Shown: piece by piece, positions 1 to 8,549 of the stretch | Layout: each line of letters begins with the position of its first letter | Numbering within the stretch: position 1 is the first letter of the stretch | Assembly (NCBI RefSeq): GCF_014170305.1 | Contig: NZ_LZZT01000008.1 | Span: forward strand, 17,776-81,775 | Reading direction: 5' to 3' | Length of the DNA: 64,000 nt | Source of the DNA: Achromobacter sp. UMC71 | GTDB taxonomy: Bacteria; Pseudomonadota; Gammaproteobacteria; Burkholderiales; Burkholderiaceae_B | The notes under the pieces: model-generated | Database searches by the model: none | Told to the model about the DNA's origin: nothing | Seen by the model: only the letters and a program-made list of their open reading frames with translations | Program-made: the position numbers and the translations under genes

Positions 1-624
1 CAGCGCCACCAGGATGCGGCCGCCGTCGCTGCGCACGGCCACCCAGGCCAGCAGCGACACGACCGACAGGCCGCCCGCGGCGATGACGTACCAGGCTTCC
101 AGGGACAGGTCGAAGGTGTCGTAGCCGGTCAGGCCCGACGATGACCCGGTGTAGGTGCCGCCGGACAGCGCAACCTGGGTCAGCACGATGGGCAGCACCA
201 GCGAAATGACGGTGGCAAAGAACGGCGAGGCGCCGCGGTAGAACGACAGCCAGCCGGTGACCAGGGCCAGCAGCGCCGCCCCGGCTACCGCCGCCAGCAC
301 AGCCAGCCCGGCCGTGGCGGGCGAAAAGCCGTAGTGGGTAAAGGCCAGGCCGGCGGCATAGGCGCCGACGCCGAAAAAGGCCGATTGGCCGAACGTCAGG
401 TAGCCGGTGTAGCCCCACAGGATGTCCACCGTCACGGCGGCCACGGCGAAGAACAGCGCCTTGATCAGCACGTTCAGCAGATAGGTGTCGAACAGCCAGG
501 GGCCGGCCACCGTCAGGGCCAGACACAGGCCGGACAGCCACAGCAGATCGCGGCCGCGCGCGCCGCGGCGCGCATCGGCAGCGGGCGCCGTGGGCGCCTG
601 TTGCGCAAGAGAGGTATCAGTCAT
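1..624 (-). CDS. livM: Branched-chain amino acid/amide ABC transporter permease LivM, partial
   Basis: This is the second inner-membrane permease of a Liv-type ABC importer; about 208 codons are inside the window and the C-terminus lies beyond the left edge. The start ATG at 624-622 overlaps the livH stop by 8 bp, which indicates translational coupling. After a hydrophilic N-terminus the protein is a run of hydrophobic helices, and it contains the family-typical stretch WGYTGYLTFGQSAFFGVGAY, matching the LivM subfamily rather than LivH. The ATP-binding subunits LivG and LivF are expected further left but are not visible. Family assignment is firm; the substrate is not. Confidence 0.9.
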   Translation of the reverse strand, partial: MTDTSLAQQAPTAPAADARRGARGRDLLWLSGLCLALTVAGPWLFDTYLLNVLIKALFFAVAAVTVDILWGYTGYLTFGQSAFFGVGAYAAGLAFTHYGFSPATAGLAVLAAVAGAALLALVTGWLSFYRGASPFFATVISLVLPIVLTQVALSGGTYTGSSSGLTGYDTFDLSLEAWYVIAAGGLSVVSLLAWVAVRSDGGRILVAL

Positions 625-1450
625 GGGCGAATCCTTTGGGGCGCAGGCGCAGGGTCAGGGCCGCCAGCACGGCAATGGTGACGCCGCCCAGGATGGGGCT
701 GACGTAGACGCTGACCAGCACCTGGCAGGCGCCGTAGACCAGGCAGGTCACGAGCAGCGCGGTGATCGAGTTGCCCGACACCATCACCAGCATGAAGGCG
801 CTGACCAGCCAGGGCAGGCCCATGCCGGGGTCGACGCTGGACAACGGCGTGATGAGCGCGCCGGCCAGCGCGCCCAGCCCGGCGCCCAGGCCAAAGGTGG
901 TGAAGCGGATTCGTTCGGCGTTGATGCCCAGGCCGCGCGCCAGGTCTTCGTTCATGATGACGGCGCGGGTTCGCACGCCAAAGCGCGTGCCGTTCAGCAG
1001 CAGCGTCATGGCGGCGTAGAGCAGCAGCGCGCACGGCACCAGGAACAGGCGGTAGGCGGAGTATTCCGTGCCCAGGAACGGCACGGCGCCCTGGATCGGC
1101 GAATCGACGAACTGCACTTCGCGGCCAAATGCCATGGTGATGAGCTGGCCGATCACGATGCCCAGCCCCCAGGTGGCCAGGATGGCGTCCAGCGGCCGTT
1201 TGTACAGCGGCTGCACGATCAGGCGTTCGACCGCCATGCCGACCAGCACGCCGGCCGCCAGCGCGCAGGGCAGCGCCACCCAGGGGTTCAGCCCCAGTTG
1301 CGTCACCACCAGGCTGGCGTAGCTGCCCAGCGTGATGATGGCGCCATGCGCGAAATTGACGATCTTCATTACCCCGAAGATGATCATCAGCCCGGCCGTC
1401 ACGATGAACAGCATGGCGGCCGTGCTCAGGATGTCCAGCATCAAACCCAT
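617..1450 (-). CDS. livH: Branched-chain amino acid/amide ABC transporter permease LivH
   Basis: This 277-residue inner-membrane permease pairs with LivM to form the channel of a Liv-type importer. It is hydrophobic throughout, has the family motif NFAHGAIITLGSY near residues 32-44, and the cytoplasmic coupling loop with RAVIMNEDLARGLGIN near 168-183 that contacts the ATPases. Length is normal for LivH. It lies 56 bp after the binding-protein gene and overlaps livM by 8 bp, so it belongs to the same minus-strand operon that begins with a nitrilase-family gene. Liv-type permeases also serve urea, short amides and aromatic acids, so branched-chain amino acids are only the default guess. Confidence 0.93.
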   Translation of the reverse strand: MGLMLDILSTAAMLFIVTAGLMIIFGVMKIVNFAHGAIITLGSYASLVVTQLGLNPWVALPCALAAGVLVGMAVERLIVQPLYKRPLDAILATWGLGIVIGQLITMAFGREVQFVDSPIQGAVPFLGTEYSAYRLFLVPCALLLYAAMTLLLNGTRFGVRTRAVIMNEDLARGLGINAERIRFTTFGLGAGLGALAGALITPLSSVDPGMGLPWLVSAFMLVMVSGNSITALLVTCLVYGACQVLVSVYVSPILGGVTIAVLAALTLRLRPKGFAHD

Positions 1451-1506
1451 AGTGCTCTCCGGCGCCGCCGGCCAGGCCGGCGGCGCGCTTTATGTTGCGC
1501 CAGGCG

Positions 1507-2673
1507 TCACTTCAGGTCGGGGCATTGCGCGCCCGGGTCGACCTGGTTGAAGGTCTGCAGGATCTTGATGGCGCCGTCCGGCTGCACCTGGCCCAGGCGC
1601 ATGGTCAGCGCGGCGTGGCGCTGGCGGTCCATCTTGACCGGACCGCGCGGGCCGTCGAACGAGACTTCGCTCAGGGCCTGCACCACCTTCTGGCTGTCGG
1701 TGGAACCGGCTTTCTCGACCGCGGCCTTGTACAGGAAGAAGGCTTCGTACTGCGGACCCGAGAACTCGTTGGCGGTCTTGGCGTCGGCGCCGAACTTGGC
1801 TTTCAGGCCGTCCAGGAACTTGCGGTTCTGCGGCGTGTCGATGCTGGTCAGGTAGGACGCCGACAGGTACATGCCCACGGCCGTCTCGCCCATGGTCTTG
1901 GCGGTGGCTTCGTCGATGGCCAGGTTGCCGTAGGGCATGGTCAGGCCCGCGGCCTTGACCTGCTTGGCCAGGCTGACGTTGGGGCCGCCGCCGGCCGTGG
2001 AGCTGATCAGCGCGTCGGGGTTGGCCGAGCGGATCTTGGATACCACGGGCGTCCAGTCGGAACCGTCGATGGGCAGGTATTCCTCGCCCACCACGCGCCC
2101 GCCCTGCTTCTCGATGTATTCGCGGGTGAACTTGAGCATGCCGCGACCGAACGCGTAGTCGCTGCCGACCAGGAAGAAGGTCTTGGCGCCGCGTTCCGTC
2201 ATGAAGTGGTCCACCACCGGCGCCACCTGCTGCTCGGGCACCCAACCGTTGACGTGCATCCAGCGGTTGCACGAGCGGCCTTCGTAGAAGGACGTGTAGA
2301 TGTACGGCACCTTGCCACGCGAGACGATGGGCAGCGCGGCGTTGCGCGCCGCGCTGGTTTCCATGGCGATGATGGCGTCCACCTTCTTCTGGAATACCAG
2401 GGTGTCGTAGGCCTTCTGCGCGCCGACGGCGCCCGAGGCGTCGTCGGCGATCTCCAGCACCACCTGGCGGCCCAGGATGCCGCCGGCGGCATTGATCTCG
2501 TCGGCCGCCAGCTGCGAGGCCTGCACCACGCCGGGCGCGACCACGCTGTTGGCGCCCGACAGGCCCACGGGCACGCCGATGCGCAAGGGTTCGGCCGCCT
2601 GCGTGCCGGCGGCGCCGGCCAGCATGGCGACGAAGGAAAGTCGGATGAGGAAGCTGCGATGCGGAAACTTCAT
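1507..2673 (-). CDS. Periplasmic substrate-binding protein of a Liv-type ABC transporter
   Basis: This 388-residue protein has a Sec signal peptide (about residues 1-27, ending AGTQAA) followed by a type I periplasmic binding fold. The mature start PLRIGVPVGLSGANS is the usual opening of LivJ/LivK/AmiC-like proteins, and DYAFGRGMLKF and the acidic/aromatic pocket segments follow in the normal order. It lies 59 bp after the nitrilase-family gene and 56 bp before livH, all on the minus strand. The operon partner suggests the ligand may be an amide, nitrile-derived acid or carbamoyl compound rather than leucine; this is inference from context. Confidence 0.92.
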   Translation of the reverse strand: MKFPHRSFLIRLSFVAMLAGAAGTQAAEPLRIGVPVGLSGANSVVAPGVVQASQLAADEINAAGGILGRQVVLEIADDASGAVGAQKAYDTLVFQKKVDAIIAMETSAARNAALPIVSRGKVPYIYTSFYEGRSCNRWMHVNGWVPEQQVAPVVDHFMTERGAKTFFLVGSDYAFGRGMLKFTREYIEKQGGRVVGEEYLPIDGSDWTPVVSKIRSANPDALISSTAGGGPNVSLAKQVKAAGLTMPYGNLAIDEATAKTMGETAVGMYLSASYLTSIDTPQNRKFLDGLKAKFGADAKTANEFSGPQYEAFFLYKAAVEKAGSTDSQKVVQALSEVSFDGPRGPVKMDRQRHAALTMRLGQVQPDGAIKILQTFNQVDPGAQCPDLK

Positions 2674-2732
2674 GGGGATTTCTCCTTGGGGGCCGGCTGT
2701 CCGCCGTTGTACGTGGTATTCAGGGCTAGGGG

Positions 2733-3623
2733 TCAGGCTTGCTGGGGCGCGTCGGTGGCGCCCAGCAGTTCGTCATACAGGTCGCGGCGCCGGTCGCGCA
2801 GCACGTGGTTGAAGGCATTGAGTTGGCGCGCACGGCGTGACGCCGCCAGGTCCACCGTCGCCACCAGCACCTCTTCCTGATCGGCGCTGGCGGGCCCCGC
2901 GGCGGTCCAGCCTTGCGAGCCGACGATCAGGCTGCGGCCGACGAAGGGCTGGCCGCGCTCGATGCCGACGCGATCGGCGCAGACCACGGTCAGGCCGTTG
3001 CTGTGGGCCCCGGCAATGGCCAGCGCGTGCGCCATGGCCGGGCCGTCGGGCGTTTGCCCCGGCATCGGCACCCAGTTGGTGGGCACGGCCACGATGTCGG
3101 CGCCGCGCAGGGCCAACAGGCGGTAGACCTCGGGGAACCAGCCGTCGTAGCAGATCGCCACGCCAATCCGGCCCAGTTCGGTATGGAACACCGGCAGGCC
3201 CAGGTCGCCGGGTTCGAAGAACAGGTTCTCGTCGCCCCACAGGTGCAGCTTGCGGTAGGTGCCCAGGTAGCCGTCGGGGCCGGCGACCAGGGCGGCGTTG
3301 TACAGGCGCTCGCCGCTGCGCTCGGCGATGCCGGCGACCAGGTAGATGCCCAGGCGCTGCGCCAGCGCGATCCAGGCCTGCGCGCTGGGCCCGTCCGGCA
3401 CGGTTTCGGCCAGCGCATAGGCCTCTTGGCGGCTGTCGAACATATAGCCGGTGTTGGCCAGCTCGGGCAGCACCACCAGGCGCGCGCCCTGGGCGGCGGC
3501 CTGCTCGACCATCTCGATGGAACGCGCCACGTTGGCGGCCACGCTGCCCATCTGCGGGGCCGTCTGCACACTGGCCACCCGGATCGCGGACGGGGCGTCG
3601 TCCTGCGGCTGTGAAACTTGCAT
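2733..3623 (-). CDS. Carbon-nitrogen hydrolase (nitrilase superfamily amidohydrolase)
   Basis: This 296-residue cytoplasmic enzyme hydrolyses a non-peptide C-N bond such as an amide or carbamoyl group. The catalytic triad of the superfamily is intact: Glu54 in VLPELANTGY, Lys125 in TYRKLHLW and Cys158 in GVAICYDGWFPE. I chose ATG 3623 because an AGGAGA ribosome site sits 6 bp upstream; an upstream GTG at 3668 would lie inside a hairpin and translate the U-tract. It is first in an operon with a Liv-type binding protein and permeases, implying that the transporter imports its substrate. The exact substrate (amide, beta-ureido acid, nitrile) cannot be read from the sequence. Confidence 0.88.
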   Translation of the reverse strand: MQVSQPQDDAPSAIRVASVQTAPQMGSVAANVARSIEMVEQAAAQGARLVVLPELANTGYMFDSRQEAYALAETVPDGPSAQAWIALAQRLGIYLVAGIAERSGERLYNAALVAGPDGYLGTYRKLHLWGDENLFFEPGDLGLPVFHTELGRIGVAICYDGWFPEVYRLLALRGADIVAVPTNWVPMPGQTPDGPAMAHALAIAGAHSNGLTVVCADRVGIERGQPFVGRSLIVGSQGWTAAGPASADQEEVLVATVDLAASRRARQLNAFNHVLRDRRRDLYDELLGATDAPQQA

Positions 3624-3644
3624 GCGGTCTCCTGTTGCGGATTT

Positions 3645-3692
3645 GAAAACGAAAAAGCCCCCGACCACGCAGTGCGTGTGAGTCGGGGGCTT
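3645..3692 (-). terminator. Terminator-like hairpin in the leader of the nitrilase operon (possible attenuator)
   Basis: Read on the minus strand, an 11-bp perfect stem (AAGCCCCCGAC at 3692-3682 pairing with GTCGGGGGCTT at 3665-3655) encloses a second 5-bp stem (CACGC/GCGTG), and is followed at once by TTTTTCGTTTTC. This is a textbook intrinsic terminator, but it ends only about 22 bases before the operon's start codon at 3623 and just before its ribosome site. No gene lies immediately upstream on this strand for it to terminate, so premature termination of the leader is the natural reading. The controlling signal is not visible. Confidence 0.65.
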
Positions 3693-3715
3693 CTATAGCC
3701 AGACGAAAAGTTCGG

Positions 3716-3732
3716 GCAGCAATTATTGCTGC
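3716..3732. repeat. 17-bp near-perfect palindrome upstream of the nitrilase leader hairpin
   Basis: GCAGCAAT and ATTGCTGC flank a single central T. It lies in the 249-bp gap 3669-3917 between two divergent-free minus-strand genes, about 24 bp upstream of the terminator-like hairpin. It could be a regulator-binding site for the nitrilase operon or part of an alternative leader fold. Nothing else recognisable was seen in this gap. Confidence 0.45.
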
Positions 3733-3917
3733 GGGGGTGTTGCCGGGTACCGCGGCGCGGGCCTGGGCCTTGCGCGCTTCGGATCAGTCCTGATCCTGTG
3801 ACGAATCATAGGGAGACGCCGGCGCCGCGGACAATAAGAGGTTTCCCGGACGGCGAGACGGGGCGCCGGATGCGACATGGGGATTTCCCGAGCCATGGGC
3901 CCGGTGCGACAATGGCG

Positions 3918-4262
3918 TCAGACGCTGCGGCCGTCGTACGGCATGCGGGTCAGGCCGGCCAGATCCACCGAGACCAGGCAGCGCGCGTTCACCGCGGCCG
4001 TTGCCTCGCCGGTGGGGCTGGCGCCAAAACCGAACGGCGCACAGCCGCAGTTGGCGCAGAAATGATGCGAAATCACATGTTTGTTGAATTTATAGGTCGA
4101 CAGGCTGTCGGTCGACGACGTGATGCGCAGCTTGCCGCGCGGCACGAACCACAGCAGGTAGCCCTTGCGGCTACAGTGCGAACAGTTGCATTCCAGTACC
4201 TGTGACGGCTCGCCTTCGACTTCGAAGGTAATCTGTCCGCAGTGGCAGCTTCCTTGTTGCAT
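3918..4262 (-). CDS. GFA-family (CENP-V/GFA domain) zinc-binding protein
   Basis: This 114-residue cytoplasmic protein belongs to the GFA family named after glutathione-dependent formaldehyde-activating enzyme. The cysteine pattern that binds zinc is complete: Cys6 and Cys8 (GSCHCG), Cys25, Cys27 and Cys30 (CNCSHC), and Cys69, Cys72 and Cys74 (FCANCGCAPFG). Length is typical for single-domain members. Most homologues have no proven substrate, so formaldehyde detoxification should not be assumed. It is a single-gene unit with no clear operon partner. Confidence 0.88.
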   Translation of the reverse strand: MQQGSCHCGQITFEVEGEPSQVLECNCSHCSRKGYLLWFVPRGKLRITSSTDSLSTYKFNKHVISHHFCANCGCAPFGFGASPTGEATAAVNARCLVSVDLAGLTRMPYDGRSV

Positions 4263-4372
4263 GGCCTGGCTCCTTGGGTTGCGGTCGTGTCTCTGCGACC
4301 GTGGCGATTGCCGGTTGCCATCATAGATCGGCGCGGCGCTCCTCGTCGCCCCCTAAACCAGAGGAATCCCCC

Positions 4373-4801
4373 ATGCCCAGACTATCCGCCTACCTCAGTT
4401 TCGATGGCAATTGCGCCGAGGCCATGCGCTTTTACGAACGCGTGCTCGGCGGCCGGCTCGAGGCGCTGCTGCGCTATGCCGATGCGCCGCCGGATGCCGC
4501 CATGCCGGTGCTGTCCAGCGAAGAGTCCGATCGCATCATGTACGCCTGCCTGGCGCTGGACGACCAGCTGCTGATGGCCAGCGACGCCACCGCCGGCCAC
4601 CCCTACCCCGGCAAGCAGGGCATGGCGCTGTCGCTGGCCTATCCCACCGTGTCGGATGCCCACCGCATTTTTGACATGCTGGCGGACGGCGGCAGCGTTA
4701 CTATGCCGCTGCAGAAAACCTTCTGGGCCGAGGCCTATGGCGCGCTGATCGACCGTTTCGACACCCGCTGGATGATCAGCGGCGGGCGGTTGACGCATTA
4801 G
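4373..4801 (+). CDS. PhnB-like VOC superfamily protein
   Basis: This 142-residue protein has the PhnB/glyoxalase-like fold: RLSAYLSFDGNCAEAMRFYE opens the first beta-alpha-beta-beta-beta unit and WAEAYGALIDRFDTRWMIS closes the second. PhnB homologues are metal-site-poor VOC proteins of unproven function. The start ATG follows CAGAGGAATCCCCC, a good ribosome site. The stop TAG overlaps the beginning of a copy of the GGGCCTGTYGACACTA repeat. It lies 72 bp before a drug-exporter gene on the same strand. Confidence 0.85.
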   Translation: MPRLSAYLSFDGNCAEAMRFYERVLGGRLEALLRYADAPPDAAMPVLSSEESDRIMYACLALDDQLLMASDATAGHPYPGKQGMALSLAYPTVSDAHRIFDMLADGGSVTMPLQKTFWAEAYGALIDRFDTRWMISGGRLTH

Positions 4802-4816
4802 GGCTTGTCAACACCC
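4799..4816 (+). repeat. Copy A of the stop-codon-associated repeat (degenerate)
   Basis: TAGGGCTTGTCAACACCC begins exactly at the stop codon of the PhnB-like gene and matches the consensus TAGGGCCTGTYGACACTA with three or four differences. It is the weakest of five copies in the window and shows no obvious paired arm. Confidence 0.45.
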
Positions 4817-4873
4817 GCGCGCACCGGCGCCCGGCCCGCCACGACGATCCGCCCGCGCGGCGCAGGAATCACA

Positions 4874-6319
4874 ATGACGCATGGCATACATGGTAAGCAA
4901 CGCTGGTGGGCCCTGATGGTGCTTTGTCTGGGCGTATTGATGATCGTGCTGGACACGACCATCGTCAACGTCGCCCTGCCCTCCATCCGCGAAGACCTGC
5001 ATTTCACCGAAACGTCCCTGGTGTGGGTGGTGAACGCCTACATGCTGACGTTCGGCGGCTTTCTGCTGCTGGGCGGACGGCTGGGCGACCTGCTGGGCCA
5101 CCGCCGCATGTTCCTGGCGGGGCTGACGCTGTTCACCGCGGCCTCGCTGGCCTGTGGGCTGGCGCAGGGCCAGACGCTGCTGATCGCGGCCCGGGCCGTG
5201 CAGGGGTTGGGCGGCGCGGTGGTATCGGCGGTGTCGCTGTCGCTGATCATGAACCTGTTCACCGAGGCCGGCGAACGCGCCCGCGCCATGGGGGTGTACG
5301 GTTTCGTCTGCGCGGGCGGCGGCAGCATCGGCGTGCTGCTGGGCGGGCTGCTGACCAGCGCGCTGTCGTGGCACTGGATCTTCCTGGTCAACATCCCCAT
5401 CGGCGTGCTGGTCTATGCGCTGTGCCTGCGGCTGCTGCCGGCAGCCAGGGCCGTGGCGGGCGGCGGCAAGCTGGACGTGGCGGGCGCGGTCACCGTTACG
5501 GCGTCGCTGATGCTGGCGGTGTATGCCGTGGTGAACGGCAACGAGGCCGGCTGGATGTCGGTGCAATCGCTGGGCTTGCTATGCGCGGCGGTGGTGTTGA
5601 TGGCGCTGTTCCTGTTGATCGAAGCGCGCGTCGCCGAGCCGCTGATGCCGCTGGCGTTGTTCCGCCTGCGCAACGTGGCCACGGCCAACGTGGTCGGCGT
5701 GCTGTGGGCCGCGGCCATGTTCGCCTGGTTCTTCGTGTCGGCCTTGTACATGCAGCTGGTGCTGGGCTATGACGCGATGCAGGTGGGCCTGGCGTTCCTG
5801 CCGGCCAACCTGATCATGGCGGCGTTTTCGCTGGGGCTGTCGGCCAAGCTGGTGATGCGCTTTGGCATCCGCGGGCCGCTCACCACCGGCCTGCTGCTGG
5901 CCGCGCTGGGGCTGGCGCTGTTCGCCCGGGCGCCCATCGGCGGCAGCTTTGTGGCCGACGTGATGCCGGGCATGCTGCTCTTGGGGCTGGGCGCGGGCAT
6001 CGCCTTCAACCCCATGCTGCTGGCGGCCATGAGCGATGTCGAACCCAGCCAGTCCGGCTTGGCGTCCGGCGTGGTCAATACGGCCTTCATGATGGGCGGG
6101 GCGCTGGGGCTGGCGGTGCTGGCCAGCCTGGCCGCGGCCCGCAGTGCCGCGCTGGCGGCGGGCGGCGCGGCGCCCGCCGCGGCGTTGAATGGCGGCTATC
6201 AGCTGACCTTCCTGGCTGGCGCCGCGATCGCCGCGGTGGCCGGCCTGCTCAGCGGCATACTGGTGCGTTCACGCAACCGGGACCTGCCCGCCCACGGCGA
6301 CGCCCCGCCCGCGCACTGA
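4874..6319 (+). CDS. MFS drug exporter, DHA2 (EmrB/QacA) family
   Basis: This 481-residue inner-membrane protein is a 14-helix proton-driven exporter of the DHA2 family. The hallmark LDTTIVNVALPSI in helix 1 carries the conserved Asp27, GGRLGDLLGHRRMF is the loop 2-3 motif A, and HWIFLVNIPIGV is the family signature before helix 6-7. ATG 4874 was chosen because AGGAAT sits 7 bp upstream and the protein then begins at the usual place; an in-frame ATG at 4805 would add a hydrophilic extension. It has no adjacent membrane-fusion (EmrA-like) gene, as in QacA-type stand-alone exporters. Substrates are unknown. Confidence 0.92.
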   Translation: MTHGIHGKQRWWALMVLCLGVLMIVLDTTIVNVALPSIREDLHFTETSLVWVVNAYMLTFGGFLLLGGRLGDLLGHRRMFLAGLTLFTAASLACGLAQGQTLLIAARAVQGLGGAVVSAVSLSLIMNLFTEAGERARAMGVYGFVCAGGGSIGVLLGGLLTSALSWHWIFLVNIPIGVLVYALCLRLLPAARAVAGGGKLDVAGAVTVTASLMLAVYAVVNGNEAGWMSVQSLGLLCAAVVLMALFLLIEARVAEPLMPLALFRLRNVATANVVGVLWAAAMFAWFFVSALYMQLVLGYDAMQVGLAFLPANLIMAAFSLGLSAKLVMRFGIRGPLTTGLLLAALGLALFARAPIGGSFVADVMPGMLLLGLGAGIAFNPMLLAAMSDVEPSQSGLASGVVNTAFMMGGALGLAVLASLAAARSAALAAGGAAPAAALNGGYQLTFLAGAAIAAVAGLLSGILVRSRNRDLPAHGDAPPAH

Positions 6320-6483
6320 ACGGCGCCATGGCGGGCCCTGCCGGCACAGCCACGTGTCAGGCAACGCCCGCCGCTGCCGCGCAGCCGGTGCGTCGTGGCC
6401 GCGCCACGGCTTTTGAATTCTTTACGATCGCGGCGCAGGGCTTGCAGTAATCTGGCTGCGCCCCTACTCCAGGAAGCCCCGCC

Positions 6484-7665
6484 ATGACATTCCTTGCCAG
6501 CGCCAACCTGTTGCGCCGCCGGGACGGCCACGAAGCCCGCGTCACCTTCGTCGAGCTGTTCTTCGACCTGGTCTATGTCTTCGCCGTTACCCAGCTTTCC
6601 CACAGCCTGCTGCACGACCTGACGCTGATGGGCGCCATCCACACGCTGGTGCTGTGGTTCGCCGTCTGGCTGGGCTGGCAATACACCTGCTGGGTCACCA
6701 ACTGGTTCGACCCGGACGCCCTGCCGATGCGGCTGATGCTGTTCGGCGTCATGCTGGCGGGCCTGGTGGCCGCGGCGGTCCTGCCCGGCGCCTTTGGCGA
6801 TACCGGCCTGATCTTCGCGATCTGCTATGTGCTGATCCAGGTGGGCCGCACGCTGTTCGTGGTGCTGCATCTGGGCCCAGCGCATCCGCTGGCACCGAAC
6901 TTTCGCCGCATGCTGGGCTGGCTGTGCATTTCCGCCGTGCTCTGGATCGCGGGCGGTCTGGCGCAAGGCGACGCGCGGCTGGTCCTGTGGGCCTTGGCGG
7001 TGGCCTGCGAATACCTGTCGCCCATGACCGGTTTCTGGCTGCCGGGCCTGGGGCGTTCGACCACCCGCGACTGGACCATCGAAGGCGGCCACCTGGCCGA
7101 GCGCTGCCAGCTGTTCGTCATCGTCGCGCTGGGCGAGACGCTGCTGATCACCGGCGCCACGCTGAGCGAGCATCCGCGCTGGGACGCGCCCACCCTGATC
7201 GCGCTGCTGGCCGCCTTTCTGGGCACGGCGGCGATGTGGTGGGTGTACTTCGACACCAGCAGCAAGGACGGCAGCCACGCCATCGCGCACCACGCCGATC
7301 CGGGCCGGGTGGGCGCCTATTTCCATTACGTGCATGTGATCCTGATTGCCGGGGTGATCGTATCGGCGGTGGCCAATGAACTGGTCATCCTGCACCCGGA
7401 CGGCCGCATCGTCGCGCCGGCGGCTGCCGCGCTGATCGGCGGACCCGCGCTGTATCTGCTGGGCAATGGCATCTACAAGACCGTGGTTTACGGGCGCTTT
7501 CCGCTGTCGCACGTGGTCGGCCTGGTGCTGCTGGCGGTGCTGGCGCCGGTAGCCTTCGTGACCGACAACCTGATGGTGGGCGGGCTGACCACGCTGATCA
7601 TGATTCTGGTGGCGGCCTGGGAAAGCGTGTCGCGCCGCAAGGCGCACGGGCAGCACGCCGCCTAG
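6484..7665 (+). CDS. ltrA: Low temperature requirement A (LtrA) family membrane protein
   Basis: This 393-residue polytopic inner-membrane protein begins with the LtrA family signature RVTFVELFFDLVYVFAVTQL and contains a second conserved segment HLAERCQLFVIVALGETLL in the middle, where His and Glu residues are invariant in the family. About ten to twelve helices fill the rest. The family is named after a Listeria gene needed for growth in the cold; its molecular function is unknown. The start ATG follows CCAGGAAGCCCCGCC. The 164-bp gap upstream (6320-6483) holds only a promoter-like TAATCT. The stop codon lies inside a repeat hairpin. Confidence 0.9.
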   Translation: MTFLASANLLRRRDGHEARVTFVELFFDLVYVFAVTQLSHSLLHDLTLMGAIHTLVLWFAVWLGWQYTCWVTNWFDPDALPMRLMLFGVMLAGLVAAAVLPGAFGDTGLIFAICYVLIQVGRTLFVVLHLGPAHPLAPNFRRMLGWLCISAVLWIAGGLAQGDARLVLWALAVACEYLSPMTGFWLPGLGRSTTRDWTIEGGHLAERCQLFVIVALGETLLITGATLSEHPRWDAPTLIALLAAFLGTAAMWWVYFDTSSKDGSHAIAHHADPGRVGAYFHYVHVILIAGVIVSAVANELVILHPDGRIVAPAAAALIGGPALYLLGNGIYKTVVYGRFPLSHVVGLVLLAVLAPVAFVTDNLMVGGLTTLIMILVAAWESVSRRKAHGQHAA

Positions 7666-7704
7666 GGCCTGTTCACACTAGAAGGCGCCTCGCAAAGGCC
7701 CTAG
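7662..7704 (+). repeat. Copy B of the stop-codon-associated repeat, forming a hairpin
   Basis: CTAGGGCCT at 7662-7670 pairs perfectly with AGGCCCTAG at 7696-7704, and the left arm contains the TAG stop codon of the LtrA gene. The repeat core GGGCCTGTTCACACTAGAAGG follows the stop directly. The element separates two convergent genes and may act as a transcript 3' end, although no T-run follows. Confidence 0.6.
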
Positions 7705-7715
7705 CCTGGCCATCC

Positions 7716-8549
7716 TCAGCCTCCGGGCTGATGCTGCGCCAGCACCTCGCTCATGGACTGCGCGGCGCCTTGCAGCACCGGCACCGCGCGCAGCAGATCG
7801 TCCAGCATCAGCCGGGCCGTGGGCGCGTGGCAGGCCACCGCCGCCACCACCCGGTCCTGCGCGTCGCGCACCGGCACGGCCACCGCGCTCATACCGCGCA
7901 CGAATTCCTCGTTGTCGATACCGATGCCGCGCGCGGCTAGGCGCTCCAGTTCCGCTTCCAGCCGCGCGGGGTCGGTCAGCGTGCGCGGCGTGTTGCGCGT
8001 CAGCGGCAGGCGTGCCAGGACGCGGCCGCGTTCCAGCCGGTTCATGGACGCCAGGAACAGCTTGCCGCTGGCGGTGCAGTGCATCGGCACGTGGCTACCC
8101 ACCGCGAAGAACAGCCGCAGCGGCTCGGCGGTTTCGACACGTTCCATATAGACGACCTGGTCGCCGTCGGGCGCGGTCAGGTTGCAGGTTTCGCCCAGCT
8201 TGCCGACCAGCTGCGCCAGCACCGCGCGGCAGGCCCGGGTGAAGGCGGACGCGCGCAATGTGGATAGCGCCAGTGCGGTGGCTTGCGGGCCGGGGACGAA
8301 GCCGTTTTCAGTAGGCGTGGCCGCGGCGTAACCGGCACGCTGCATCGCCGCCAACAGCCGCATCAGGGTGGACTTGGGCATCTCCAGCCGCTGCGCCAGT
8401 TGCGCCAGCGTGGGCGGATGCTGCGCCCGCGCCAGGTAGTCCAGCACCCGCAGCGCGCGCAGGGACCGGGCGTCGTCCGGCGGCTCGGCGCCATCTCCCG
8501 CGACGGCCTGCGGCGATGCTGCACTGCGATTTTGAAACCGAAGAGGCAT
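7716..8549 (-). CDS. IclR-family transcriptional regulator
   Basis: This roughly 277-residue regulator has an N-terminal winged helix (SLRALRVLDYLARAQHPPTL through MPKSTLMRLLAAMQRAGYA) and the IclR effector domain, recognisable from VVYMERVETAEPLRLFFAVG, HCTASGKLFLASM and GIGIDNEEFVRGMSAVAVPV. It lies divergent to a GMC dehydrogenase gene, which it probably controls together with the downstream transporter. ATG 8549 has a GGA 7 bp upstream; an ATG at 8561 four codons earlier is equally in frame, so the start is uncertain. Confidence 0.9.
   Translation of the reverse strand: MPLRFQNRSAASPQAVAGDGAEPPDDARSLRALRVLDYLARAQHPPTLAQLAQRLEMPKSTLMRLLAAMQRAGYAAATPTENGFVPGPQATALALSTLRASAFTRACRAVLAQLVGKLGETCNLTAPDGDQVVYMERVETAEPLRLFFAVGSHVPMHCTASGKLFLASMNRLERGRVLARLPLTRNTPRTLTDPARLEAELERLAARGIGIDNEEFVRGMSAVAVPVRDAQDRVVAAVACHAPTARLMLDDLLRAVPVLQGAAQSMSEVLAQHQPGG

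Noticed and set aside
3723..3809. A 28-codon leader peptide frame before the nitrilase leader hairpin
   Set aside because: It is Pro/Arg-rich without runs of one regulatory amino acid, has no ribosome site, and ends inside the 17-bp palindrome by chance.
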